Source of the DNA: Echinometra lucunter
Taxonomy: Eukaryota; Echinodermata; Echinoidea; Camarodonta; Echinometridae
Assembly (NCBI GenBank): GCA_029962745.1
Contig: CM057162.1
Coordinates: forward strand, 14,483,397-14,547,396
Length of the DNA stretch: 64,000 nucleotides
Direction: 5' to 3'
The notes below the pieces were generated by a model. It had not been told where the DNA came from and did no database searches. It saw nothing but the letters and a program-made list of their open reading frames with translations. The translations under genes and the position numbers were made by a program. Below are positions 1-9,528 of this stretch, piece by piece (position 1 is the stretch's first letter; the number at the start of each line of letters is the position of its first letter).

Positions 1-50
1 GGGGACCGACAGCTTCATGTTCGGTCTGAGGGACTTGCAAATTAAGATTT
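1..50. repeat. Edge of a dispersed GGGACCGAC repeat
   Basis: The window opens inside a short repeat beginning ggggaccgacagcttcatgt and reading on to a ctgagggacttg motif. Related text occurs at about 62478 (ggggaccgacggctctaagt) and, more diverged, at about 25755 (gggaccgacctttaacgtca). At the 25.7 kb copy the motif lies next to tRNA-like A and B boxes, so this may be the tRNA-unrelated body of a SINE family. The left end is cut by the window, so length and orientation are uncertain. Confidence 0.3.
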
Positions 51-180
51 ATGTCTCAGAAACAGGCACCTGCACCTCCACTTGGTTTTAAACCAGGTAC
101 TCCCAGTTACGAGACTACTGTCACTGAGCCCATGCACCTCCTCTTTATTTTTGCGTTACTTTCTTTACCAAATACCATAG
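1..180 (+). other. ARCN1: 3' part of an upstream ARCN1 intron
   Basis: This is non-coding sequence ending in a pyrimidine-containing stretch and the acceptor ..ataccatag at 180. The reading frame of the following exon has no support to the left of this AG. The next exon supplies only the last base of the codon for the proline in the expected PLPSGVGAP stretch, so this intron interrupts a codon after its second base. The donor lies outside the window. Confidence 0.8.
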
Positions 181-385
181 ATCTGGCGTTGGTGCCCCCA
201 AGGTGAGTGAAGTGGATGGCAACTACAAGCACGACTCGAGACACAACCTTTTGGAGTGGACTCTCCCCGTCATCGACGCTAGTAACAAGACGGGTAGCAT
301 GGAGTTTGCCATAGCAGGACAGCCTGATGACTTCTTCCCCATAACTGTCAGTTTCATCTCCAGGAAGTCGTACTGTGATATCCAG
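181..385 (+). CDS. ARCN1: ARCN1 (delta-COP, archain) penultimate coding exon
   Basis: Delta-COP is a subunit of the F-subcomplex of the COPI coat, which buds retrograde vesicles from the Golgi. The exon encodes SGVGAPKVSEVDGNYKHDSR and continues with LEWTLPVIDASNKTGSMEFA and IAGQPDDFFPITVSF. This is close to the C-terminal mu-homology domain of animal archain as I know it (human has SGVGAPVIGEIDGEYRHDSR at this place). The acceptor is the AG at 179-180. The first base (181) completes a proline codon begun in the previous exon, and 68 full codons follow. The exon ends ..GATATCCAG before the donor gtgagt at 386, phase 0. There is no start codon here: the gene is truncated by the window edge, and about 80 per cent of the protein lies to the left. 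I am very confident of the family because near-identity extends over the whole exon. Confidence 0.95.
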
Positions 386-486
386 GTGAGTTCTACCATT
401 AAAAATTTGCTCAATGTAGTGAGCCAGAGGCAGTAAGTATTTGGTAATGGAGTAGGTGGGAGGGGGGGGGGATTTATTAATTTTGT

Positions 487-844
487 TTTAAAGGTAGTAG
501 CCCACATTTGCACAACATTGTTTCAGAATTTGAAGAGAAATAAGCCAATTTCAATTTTAAATGGCAGATATTTATGTAAAACTATCATGTTATCAAATTT
601 ACAACAATATTCCAAAGAATAAGTGAAAAATGAATGGTTTTACTCTTAAAGTGTCAGGATGATGCCTTTACAAAACAAAGAGAATGAAAGAATATTTGTG
701 TTGAATATTTCCTTCTGAATCCTAAACGGGAATGTACTGGGATCTAAAACTTTTACGAGTGTTTTTCTGTGGCTTAAAGCGATCTAAAGTAGACCTTTTG
801 TGCAGATTTGGTGCCACTTGCAAATGTGGGCTACTACCTTTAAA
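487..844. mobile_element. Foldback MITE with 25-bp perfect terminal repeats
   Basis: tttaaaggtagtagcccaca (487 onward, continuing to 511) recurs as its exact reverse complement at 820-844, giving 25-bp perfect inverted repeats around about 308 bp of non-coding DNA. There is no open frame for a transposase. It lies in the last ARCN1 intron. Ends this well matched suggest a fairly young non-autonomous DNA element. No clear target-site duplication is visible, so the superfamily is unassigned. Confidence 0.65.
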
Positions 845-1288
845 GAAAAAAATCATGAAAAGAAGTCTTAAAAAACTAAAGGCTCTTTTCTTTCTTTTTT
901 TTTCTTTTTTCTTTTTTTTTTTTTTGCTTGTCATAAATTTCAGATATGCCCCCCTCAGATTTCAGTACAGACCTCTGCCCATTGGTGGTAGACTACAGGG
1001 TAATTAAAATCTGAAAGAAACTTGTCTGGTTGGCTAGTCAGAAATTGTATGTGTTGTAGGGAATACAGTTGCAGATTATGGAGGAAAGAAAACACCTAGG
1101 TGATTCACTTTAAATATCACCTGCTTGAAACAGTTACTGTAATATTTGCACCTGCAGGGGGTTGGCCCAGGGTGGAGTGCTTGGACAGACCACTGTATTT
1201 CCCTATGTCAAAAAACTTGTTTTGAATACTCTTTATCTGAGTAAATTGTGCTTAGCTTGAAATGGTTTTATACTCAAATTTCCCCATT

Positions 1289-1486
1289 TCTCTCTCTCTT
1301 TCTCTGTGCCTCTCTGTCTCTCTGTCTCTCTCTCTCTCTGTCTCTCTGTCTGTCTCTCTCTGTCTATCTCTTTCAATCTTTCTTATTACTCTATCTTTCT
1401 CCACTCTCACTCTCTTTTTCTCTCCTTTTCTTTTCCCCTTATCTTCTCCTCTTTGTCTTTCTCTCTTTTTCCCTCTTTGTCACTCA
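1289..1486 (+). repeat. ARCN1: (CT)n-rich tract before ARCN1 acceptor
   Basis: This is almost pure pyrimidine on the + strand, built of tctctctctgtctctctgtc-type units that pass into TTCTC and CTTTT runs. It ends at the terminal-exon acceptor. It probably acts as an extended polypyrimidine tract. Open frames through it (Ser/Leu-rich) are artefacts of the repeat. Confidence 0.8.
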
Positions 1487-1487
1487 G

Positions 1488-1577
1488 GTCGAGGATGTTT
1501 TATCTGTAGAGGGCGATCAGCCAGTCAAGTTTTCATCAGATGTTGCTCTCCTTGTGGACAAGTACGAAGTCGTATAA
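1488..1577 (+). CDS. ARCN1: ARCN1 (delta-COP, archain) terminal coding exon
   Basis: The exon encodes VEDVLSVEGDQPVKFSSDVA and ends in LLVDKYEVV followed by TAA at 1575-1577. Animal archain ends in a very similar stretch (..GNSPVRFS..FLVDKYEIL in human), so this is the true C-terminus of delta-COP and the end of the mu-homology domain. The acceptor is cactcag at 1481-1487 and the junction with the previous exon is phase 0. The exon is 29 codons plus stop. The variant last residues (EVV rather than EIL) are conservative. The gene reads left to right, and no other coding sequence of this gene follows. Confidence 0.95.
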   Translation, partial: VEDVLSVEGDQPVKFSSDVALLVDKYEVV

Positions 1578-2549
1578 AACGACACTCCACGCATCAAAAT
1601 GTTTAATATTGCCCATTATATCGTGTACAGGAGGACCTCTGTTTGTACCATGTAACCCACACAATCATGATAACACAATATTGACAAGTTTTGGACATAA
1701 TGAAAAAATTATTTCTGCAGTGTGATGCACAGACTTTACTGTTCATTGAGACGTAGTCAAGAAGTATGCTGTGTTCTAGTGGTCATACCAGTATAACATT
1801 GGTGTGTTTATTGTAGTAGTTTTTTGTCATGAGGTTTGTCCTAAATCCTTCCTTTCTGTTTGTTTTTGTTGATTATTTTACGAGGTGTCCTCGGAAAGGT
1901 AATTTATCTTTTTTTCCTCTTACAACCCAGGGTACATGTACGTGGTTTGAGTGAATTCCTGCCATGTTCTGAGTAATTGCAGCCTTGCTAAAGCTCTGGG
2001 CCAGTATTCAATTCAATACTTGGATTAAGTAAAACTTTTACTAAGTATTTTACTTGGCTAAGAAATTTGCTTAAGTCATATTCAATTCAATACTTTGAAT
2101 TTTACTTTAGTAAGCCAACTTTAAGCCAAAATTCTTGTTGATAAGCATTGTGAGGTCATATTTTCAATGCACAGTTAACATGTCAAGTCAAATACGCTCA
2201 AATACGCTATGATATAATTCTGCGCAGCTCATGATTACTGCGTATAAAAACCCATGCCTGTCAATCAAGGCCTCAAAAATAATTGGCTGAAGTCTCCTAC
2301 TGAATACCAAAATTTGCTAAGTATTTTATCTAAGTAAAAAGCTAAGTAAGATACTCATATTTCTGACTTAAGTATTGAATTGAGTACCGGCCCAGGGCTG
2401 TCCCCCACACTCTAGTTCATTCTTCTATTTCCCCAAGTACAAACTTGGGGGTCTAATTGCGACAGTTTTTTTTTTTTTCTTCTTCTTCTTCTTTTCTTTC
2501 CCCCCCCCCCCCCCCTGCTTGTGCAGCTTTGTCAGCTTTGCACAAATAA
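1578..2549 (+). other. ARCN1: Probable ARCN1 3' UTR with AATAAA at 2544-2549
   Basis: This is AT-rich sequence without coding potential after the archain stop. The first canonical poly(A) signal I see on this strand is aataaa at 2544-2549, followed by a T/GT-rich stretch suited to a downstream element. The UTR would then be about 1 kb and include a 408-bp MITE and a T/C homopolymer pair (T run near 2466, 16 C at 2500-2515). The UTR could be shorter, using a variant signal, or longer. Transcript data would decide. Confidence 0.4.
1992..2399. mobile_element. MITE with CTGGGCC..TCAATTCAATACTT ends
   Basis: The left end reads agctctgggccagtattcaa ttcaatactt. The right end, reverse-complemented, reads agccctgggccggtactcaa ttcaatactt. 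These are about 30-bp terminal inverted repeats with three mismatches, around AT-rich DNA rich in ctaagtaa / ttacttag motifs in both orientations. No coding capacity and no clear target duplication are visible. It sits within the probable ARCN1 3' UTR. Confidence 0.65.
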
Positions 2550-4324
2550 AAGGATTCTTCTTGTAGCTTTATTTATATTGTGGAAAATATGAGCTGTTGG
2601 TAGTCACTTTGTACTACTGCATTCCATGGTGAAAAATTTTGACAGATTTGGTAGGGTTTGCATATTAATATAGAACATAAGGTACGTATTTTATTGGGCA
2701 AGTACCTTGCCTTAGCCAATTTCCATTTATTGCTTACTAGATTGTGTGCACTCTTGCTCTTGAAAATATGCAAGCGTGGATTGTAGCTAATTGATGGTGC
2801 TAGCTCTAGACATTGTGAAACAGCACCCAAGTTTGTATCTAAGTCTAAGATCAATGTATTCAGTATCTAAGAATTACGCTACTTGTTCTGAATCATAACC
2901 TTGAGCATTATGATAACCAAGAAGCCCTTAAAAACTCCAAAGTTTCGTATTTATTTTACAAATACCTATCAATTACAAATTTTGTTTTAAAAATGTAGTA
3001 GATATGTTTACTAATACTTGTTCTCTTTGACATTTCTGAAAAATATATTTGGATATTTCTTGTTTATTTTTGTTTCGTGAAAACTGAAGTCTCCCTCCCT
3101 TGATTGGCTACAAACCAGCTTGTGCAAAATTCTAAAGAAAGCATTTTATTTCAATCTTTTTCATGTCATGTTATTTTTGTTTCAAGGTTGCAAGTGTTAG
3201 ACTGTCAACTATCAGAGCAGGGTGAAGTATATTGCAACCTGAAAGCCTCAAAATATTATTTTTTGTGAGATTCTTTGGGTTATATGGTACAAATACTTCT
3301 GTTATTTTTCTCCATTGTAAATAAGTATTAGAATATTATTATTGTAAAGAAAAAACTAAATGTAGTATGTGCTGTACTTCATTCCAAACTTAAGGAAATG
3401 TACTTCTGGTGGTGACCTGCAAAAACATTATTCATGAGTTATTTAGTCCAGCCTTGAATGGAGAATAATGATGTTGAATTAGGATGGGTTATGAAACTGT
3501 TTTGTTACTAAAAAGCACCTTTTGCCTATTTTATTTTAGTGAATTAAGTTTTCTTCAGACACAGTTACCGGGGAATCTTTTAGTGTACATATAAAGAATG
3601 ACTGAAAGCTGATGATGGGAACTGATTTTCACATTTTGCTCTCTGTTGATGCTACAGAAACATAAGTCCATGGGTCAAAATTCCTCTCTCAAAAATTGTC
3701 GATCTTACTTTATTTTTCCTTATTTTGTATTTCTTACTCAAATTATGCTTTTAATTCCTACCAGTGCATCTATTTCTCTTCCATAAATGATGTGTAGAAG
3801 AGATAAAAGTGTGATACTCAATTCATATTCAATTACAAGTGTATGAAATGATGTATTTTGTTGATAGAAAGAGATGTGTCTACTCGCCATATCTTTGTGT
3901 CGTAATTTTTGTTTAGATATCCTATTAATGAGAAAATTTGTATTAAAGGTCTACATGTAAAGTAGCGTTATTTGTTTCAACCTGCTTTTACATTGTATGT
4001 GTGTGTGTGTCATGTGGGTGTACTTAATGCCTCTGTCATGCAGAAAGGGGGTATATGGGACTACATGCAAGTGTTCATGGGCAAACACTAAAGTTGTTTC
4101 TTGTCAATGTTAGAATTACAATGTATGAGGGTATTTGAAGAGAAATGCCTTTTCAATGATTATTTCTGTAATGATATTCCTCCAAACTGTCCTAGCTCTA
4201 AACATGACTAGAAAACTCAAAATTTATTTTTCATCTCTCCCAGAGCTCACGCTTCTCTTGAAGCTTTCCTAGATCGGGCAAACACATGGATTGCCCGACC
4301 TAACAACACTTAATGATTTATAAT
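2550..4324. other. Intergenic AT-rich DNA, nothing recognised
   Basis: No exon, RNA gene or inverted-repeat element is visible here. The only local features are a short (TG)n run near 4000 and AT-rich low-complexity stretches. Part of it could be an extended ARCN1 3' UTR, because no second strong poly(A) signal separates it. Confidence 0.5.
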
Positions 4325-4404
4325 CAGGGGCAGCGGCAGCAGGTTATTTTATAGGGGAGGGGCACAGGTGAGTTCATGCTTTAAATGCGCAAATAGGCCT
4401 ATTA

Positions 4405-5296
4405 CAGTGGAACCTCGTTAATAAAGAACACGTTATAACAAACTCACTCATTGGTTCCATCAAACATAAATCATCAAAAAGTTTAACTCCAACAGTGGAC
4501 CCAGCAACCAGACTGAACCAACCCCTGAATTACAACAATGTCCAGACGAACAAGGATTGTTATCGACACTCGCTTTACCCAAGAACCATCCCAACCTGGA
4601 ACTCCCTATCACCAAATATAAAATCCACCCCCTTCATCAAAACCGTAAGTCTAGCTTGTCAGACACCCAATTCTAAATGCAGCTGCATGCATGAGGGACT
4701 GCACGTTTCTGGCCCAGTAGCGGCGATTGGTGCAATATGGTCAAGACTCTTTTAAATAACAAGGTAATCTTACCCATCCCGCTTCTTTGTATTTTATTGT
4801 TTTTTAGCCTTGATATAACCCATTAATGACAGGAATTATTTAAAGCCTAATTTCATCAGCTTTTATTCTTCAAATTGGCAGCACCAACATTTTTATTTTA
4901 TTGCTACATTTTTTGTATAAAACGTCATGTATCTGAAATAAATATAGATTGACAGAAATTATGATGAGAAGTCAAAAAGTTGCCAATTTGCAGGGGAAAA
5001 TGGTGATTTTAAACTTTCTATCACATTGCCAATTTAAGGATTTTAATGCTTATTTTCCTTTAAAAAAATTTCAGCATCAAACAACAAATATTGATGCAAC
5101 CAAAATGGGCACAGTTTGTGTAGAATTTTTTGCTCTTTCTGCTCATGTATTTGGTATGATTTTTAGGGCTTTGCATCAAAAGATATTAGGCCAAACCACA
5201 AAATGTGGACCTTTGTCACGAATGGGTTAACAAGGTTTTGATATAAAGAGGTAATTTCCTTGGTCCGGAGGACTTTGTTATAGCGAGGTTCCACAG
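4405..5296. mobile_element. pogo/Tigger-like element with TA flanks
   Basis: The left end is cagtggaacctcgttaataa after TA at 4403-4404. The right end, reverse-complemented, reads ctgtggaacctcgctataac, with TA following at 5297-5298. Ends of the form CAGTRGAACCTCGTTATAAC flanked by TA are typical of the pogo/Tigger branch of Tc1/mariner. The copy lacks a transposase frame. Part of its left half is occupied by a LINE-derived coding fragment, so it is either a deletion derivative that took in foreign DNA or was hit by a LINE insertion. Confidence 0.6.
4441..4755 (+). pseudogene. LINE reverse-transcriptase ORF C-terminal fragment
   Basis: The frame running from 4441 through the TAA at 4753 encodes NSLIGSIKHKSSKSLTPTVD then CYRHSLYPRTIPTWNSLSPN and IKSTPFIKTV. 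The pattern Y-(K/R)-HS-(F/L)-(F/Y)-PRTI-x-x-WNSL-P followed by a short hydrophobic 'F' helix is the usual C-terminal tail of ORF2 in several non-LTR retrotransposon clades. The endonuclease and polymerase core are absent, so this is a 5'-truncated remnant. The last 25-30 residues (..LHVSGPVAAIGAIWSRLF) may be in-frame read-through of the 3' UTR or the true end. It lies inside the pogo-like element. Confidence 0.6.
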
Positions 5297-5432
5297 TATA
5301 TAGTTGCATGTCCCTGCCCTCTTTTTCTCAATTATGCCCCTCTTCTTGTTCTTGTCTTTTTCTTTTTGATCACTTAGAAAATCGTAGGGGGCGGCCCTAA
5401 CTTGCTCCCTCCCCGTAGTGCTGCCCCTGTTT

Positions 5433-6639
5433 GCAATGTATATTCTCACTATTGAAACAAAATATTGACTTGTAACCGGCCAATGTAATAGTTCACCTGG
5501 GATTTGACGAAGAACAATGAATTAAATTTGAATGCAGTACGAAAACGGCCTTTTATACAAGATTTTTTTTTTTAAATAAAAAAAATAAAAAACCGATTCG
5601 CTTTCCTCCAATCCTTGAAATGAATTTAGTCCCGTTTAAAAAAAAAAAAAAAAAAACGGAACAAAACCAAGAAAAATCTCTACAAAAATAAAAAACAAAA
5701 ATTAGCCAAAATCAAAACGAGCAAATAAAAATCCGTCGTTTAAAGTTTGACTGCTTCTTCCACTAGATACCCTTTTAATATTGGGTCACCTTGTTCTGAT
5801 AAAAAGTTAAATTTTAGAGCGGTACATATTAATACGCCTGCTAAATTACTTTATGCATATTTTGCAAACATAATGCTGTCGGCTGCTCATATTTTATTCT
5901 GAGGCTTAAACTAGAATCCATAAAATGACCATCGTGTTACGGATGGAGAAAATGTCACTCTCAACTATGCCAGTGCTGGAAAACAGGCCTCTTGGCGGAG
6001 CCTCTTCTAAATTAACTTAACCCGAGACATGCCAACAGTTATCTAAAAAAAGAAATTTCTCAACTGCTTGAAGCAGGTGAACCAGACATGTGGACCCAAA
6101 TCACAAGCCCCCTAAACTGTTACCCTGGCATCTCAAACAGGTGATTGTAACATTAACACTCTTTTGAAGCATTATCCGACCAAGTAACAAACCCTGATTG
6201 CAACAGTGAAGAAATCACCCTGTCTGTTGTTTGAAACAGCTGAAACGAATATTTTGATTGGCCATTTGCCGCGCCGATAATTTTATATGCGAAACGGGGG
6301 TCATGTGACCACGACTTATTAACAGGTGATTTATGTGAGAAGACCTGTGTACAGGTGTACCTGGACCTATGATCTGGACCTACTTTGTTTTTGTTGAGGG
6401 TTTTGTCCAACTCAAAAGCAACTTTTGCCTCGTGTTGCTATGAGAAAAGCAACTGCTCATCCGAAACACTTGCACATTAAAATGATGAACCTGACAGCTT
6501 GTGAATGTGGATTAGTAACTTGATTGATAAGCCATCACTTTGAATGCAGCGCCCGCATGACGAAATCCAGCGTAGCCTATAACTTTCATAGACGAGAGAG
6601 TCCCATCTGATATGGTCAGTAAGTATTCTCACCAGTTGT
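5433..6639. other. Non-coding DNA, nothing recognised
   Basis: This is AT-rich sequence with poly(A) runs near 5573-5660 and a mixed-composition stretch at 5880-6600. No splice-flanked open frame, RNA gene or terminal inverted repeats could be supported. Confidence 0.45.
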
Positions 6640-6990
6640 ATTACTTTTACCTAGCGGCGGTGCTAGGAGGGCAGGGGCGGTCCCCGTCCGTATCATTTTT
6701 TCAAGTGAAGAAGAAGAAGAAGAAGAAAGAAGAGTATGGAGAAGAGAGGGCAGGGTCATACAGCTTTAATTATGACAGCCACCGGCGTAAATCCGTTTGG
6801 AGGAGGGGGGGGGGGGGATGATCACCTCAAGTTTTTTGCCGATTTTTTTCCCGTGAACTCTTACTTAAGCATACGCGCACCCACACCCTCATTGACCCGC
6901 GCAGACCCACACACACACACACACGTATAATATTATTTTGCTAGCAAGCGAAGCGAGCGAGCGAGCGAAAAATAACCACTTTTATGTTAG
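6640..6990. repeat. Debris of G-rich-ended elements and GCGA repeats
   Basis: gcggtgctaggagggcaggg (about 6655) followed by a (AAG)n run is the reversed end of the family seen at 7856-8140. It is followed by a second G-rich end with 13 G (6805-6817) after cggcgtaaatccgtttggag, a (CA)n run near 6908-6923 and (GCGA)n at about 6947-6968. The pieces are fragments without complete ends. Confidence 0.45.
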
Positions 6991-7382
6991 AGCAATTCAA
7001 ATAAAAATTTCACGATATGAATGTCATTTATGACATTTTTATTTAAAAAAAAATCACCAACTGATTAATTACAATATCATTTTTTTCCTGAAAATGAGGG
7101 GGATATTTGTACACGCCATCCCCCCTCTCTAAAAAGTGTAGGGGGACACAATGATGACAGCCCTATTTGTTGAGTGAGTTTAGGCCTATCGGTATTTTTT
7201 CTAAAAGGCCAGACGCCTAATAGATGGAAGACATAAATTAGACATAAATCAGTGGGAATTAACCAGGGTGACCATACGTCCTCTTTACATGTATATCACC
7301 AAATAGATATATATATATATATTTGTGATTAGGTGACATATACAACAGCTTTGGCAACTCACGTGGAAATAAATACATGTGA

Positions 7383-7545
7383 GATCAATTGAGAGAATAA
7401 TAGCGTAGCATGAATCAAAGTTCCCCAGAGCTGCCCTACCATTTTGGAAATTTTGCAAAGGTTGAAAAAATGTTCCGCCGGGAATCGAACCCGAGCCTTT
7501 GGCTATGAACGCTAATGCCTTAACCACTAGACCACGGAGAGGGGC
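7383..7545 (-). mobile_element. tRNA-derived SINE, copy 1
   Basis: Read on the minus strand, the head has an RNA polymerase III A box TGGTCTAGTGG (complement of 7524-7534) and a B box GGTTCGATTCC (complement of 7481-7491), as in a tRNA-Glu/Asp-like gene. The acceptor stem pairs only in its inner four bases and the putative anticodon would be TCA, so it is not a working tRNA gene. The 82-bp body (7383-7464) is shared with copy 2 at 7657-7737 at near identity. The tail passes into (TA)n near 7305-7322. Confidence 0.75.
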
Positions 7546-7559
7546 CAGTGGAATTAATC

Positions 7560-7778
7560 TGTGAGGGTTGAAGATTTGTCACTCTGTCGGTTAAGCGAAT
7601 TTGGAATAACCGAAACAACTGGGCCGGGTTCGATTCCCGGCGGAGACATTTTTTTTCAACCTTTGCAAAATTTCAAAATGGTAGGACAGCTCTGGGGAAC
7701 TTTGATTCATGCTACGCTATTATTCTCTCAATTGATCACACACACACATACACACACACACACACAAACATATATATA
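7560..7778 (+). mobile_element. tRNA-derived SINE, copy 2, head-to-head with copy 1
   Basis: The head carries a B box GGTTCGATTCC at 7627-7637 and a poor A-box remnant near 7583-7597. The body at 7657-7737 matches copy 1 with about two mismatches and one indel. The tail is (CA)n then (TA)n (7738-7782). Copies 1 and 2 face away from each other with about 15-20 bp between their heads, forming a near-palindrome of about 360 bp. Head divergence with body conservation suggests two subfamilies or degraded promoter boxes. Confidence 0.75.
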
Positions 7779-7855
7779 TATGTTGAAAATGTAATTTTTA
7801 TCTCACCAAATCCAAGCTCTTTGCATTACTTCGGTAAAAGGAAACAAATGACATC

Positions 7856-8140
7856 ATGCAGGGGCGACGCCAGGATATTTTGATAGGGGGGGGGGGGCGC
7901 AAGATGACCCATGAGTTTATGTGGGTTCTAAATGAAAAAAAAAAAAAACCAGGGGTATTATATATTTACATGACCCAGCCCTCTTTTCCCATACTGTTCT
8001 TTCTTCTTTTTCCTCTTTCTTTCTTCTTTCTCCTCCTTTTTTCTTCTTTTTCCTTTTTTTTTCTTTTTTTTTTCTCCTCCTTTTTTCTTTTGGTCACTTG
8101 AAAAAAATCATGGGGGCGGTCACCCCCTACCCCCCTGGAA
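7856..8140. mobile_element. Compact copy of the G-rich-ended element
   Basis: It begins aggggcgacgccaggatatt, has 12 G at 7886-7897, then an A run, a T/C-rich interior (7980-8090), and ends tcatgggggcggtcacccc (8110-8128) and ctaccccct. Left and right ends are roughly complementary (GGGGCG.. and ..CCCCCT). It matches the split element at 4325-5432 in both ends and order. No coding capacity. Confidence 0.55.
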
Positions 8141-8870
8141 ATGGACTTTCAAAAAAAAAATGATTTAGCATATTTGAGGCATGCTTCATATAACTGACAA
8201 ACACAGTATTCACAAATTTGACCCCGTTCTGAAATAATTTGCTGCCAAAGGGAAGCAAGTTCACAAGATGATCGTCTGGAAAACTTTGGCAAAGGAAGAA
8301 AATTACAACGAACAATATTATTATTTATGATCACAAATGTCCACATTGCAGGGCCTAGTCAAAAACATAATTTTCTTCATTTCGTGGCATTTGTACTCGT
8401 TGTCACTTGCTCCCTTTTGGCAAAGTATAGCTCAGTACTGGTGCAAATTACAAATAACACAAACACACACACACGCATACACAAAGTTCAGCTTTCACTA
8501 AGCACTAATCCAGTGTGACTAACATTCGAAAAAATAATGATTTACCTCTAACACCCGGATCAGATTTCAGATTCGTTTTATTAGCGGATTTTTTTTCATA
8601 CAGATCAGTTACAATCACTATGAACTGAAGGAATCAAGTACATAAAACAGAAGATATTGAAATAAAAATAACTGACAAAATTTTATTTGTATATTGAGAA
8701 GTATTTTAATATAAATTATTTCAAAAGTTTGCACTATTAGGCCTACCTCAAATGATTTGAATAAATGCTAGATTTAGAATCAAATCAAGAATCTACTACA
8801 TAAAAACTGTTGGGTGAGATGAAAAAATAAGAATCAATACAATTACAGGTTACATCATGCGGGGCTTCTC
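8141..8870. other. Non-coding DNA, nothing recognised
   Basis: This is AT-rich with a short (CA)n at about 8460-8474. No supported exon, RNA gene or element end was found. Confidence 0.45.
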
Positions 8871-9215
8871 AAGCTGGACATTATACCCTTTCCCACATGA
8901 GTATGAGCGGCGAAAAGGGTCAAAATGATTTTGATCCCTTCAGTCGCCCATACATGAGGATGGGATTCCGATTAATGGGGCTAGACTAGACAAGCTATGC
9001 TTTTTCTAGCCCCGTCCACATTTTGTTCTATTTTTCCTTTTCTTGTAATGTTTGTATATATCGATACAGATTCTTCTTGTTCTCTTTTGTTTTGTTTTGG
9101 TTTTTTTTCACATAATTTGTTTCCCTTTGTTTTAGGTGTCCAAATCTGTGTTTTGTATTACTTTGTATACTTTTCTGATTTTTAATGTGGAGAATCAATA
9201 AATGAAATGATTTTG
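8871..9215 (+). repeat. Probable retroelement 3' end with hairpin
   Basis: An imperfect hairpin (arms about 8897-8931 and 8933-8962: catgagtatgagcggcgaaa against its near complement) is followed by T-rich text and then gtggagaatcaataaatgaa atga at 9187-9210. An AATAAA set in a simple tail is the style of non-LTR retrotransposon or SINE 3' ends in this region. No coding part remains. Confidence 0.3.
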
Positions 9216-9528
9216 GTAAGTGTCAACTTCTAGAGACGCCAACGAAGCCCATCCTCATAAATTTTGCTCACTTGTTGCGCTTGTTCGTGAATTCAACTAT
9301 GGTCCCTTGCCTTCTGGCCCACTGAAGTCAAAGCCCAACAAAGTCTCGTATACCAGAATTCCAATAATAATACTAAGCAGTTCTTGTAGGCTATAGCACG
9401 TTATATGTACCTTTGGAAAAGCTGTCAACATCATCAATGCGCTCCTACATTTGAGGAAGGTGATAAGAAGAGAACAGAGAAAGATAGCTGTCAGATAAGT
9501 TTATGTACTGAGTAAAATGGAGCTTTAA

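Larger units (their letters stand above)
386..1487 (+). other. ARCN1: Last ARCN1 intron (phase 0)
   Basis: This 1.1 kb intron runs from the donor gtgagttct to the acceptor cactcag. It holds a run of ten G at 462-471, an inverted-repeat element (487-844), a T-rich run near 886-925, and a very long CT-rich tract (about 1289-1485) that forms an oversized polypyrimidine tract before the acceptor. Direct joining of 385 to 1488 restores the archain reading frame (..SYCDIQ/VEDVLSVEG..), which supports both splice sites. Confidence 0.9.
4325..5432. mobile_element. G-rich-ended element interrupted by a pogo-like element
   Basis: The left end (aggttattttataggggagg, about 4340-4360, preceded by ggggcagcggc) and the right end (cgtagggggcggccctaact, about 5383-5402, then ..gtgctgcccct) match the two ends of a compact copy at 7856-8140 (ccaggatattttgatagggg .. 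atcatgggggcggtcacccc). A reversed right end also occurs near 6653. Here the two halves are separated by a pogo/Tigger-like element at 4405-5296, so this is a nested pair. The family has no visible coding sequence and its interior is pyrimidine/purine-rich. The type of transposon is unknown to me. Confidence 0.5.

Noticed and set aside
722..1007. Lys-, Phe- and Leu-rich frames around a T-run in the ARCN1 intron
   Set aside because: They are translations of homopolymer and AT-rich intron DNA. The splice sites on both sides and the archain frame explain the region as intron.
7471..7543. Functional tRNA gene on the minus strand
   Set aside because: A and B boxes are good, but the acceptor stem pairs only in part, the anticodon would be TCA, and the sequence continues into a body shared with a second copy, so it is a SINE head.
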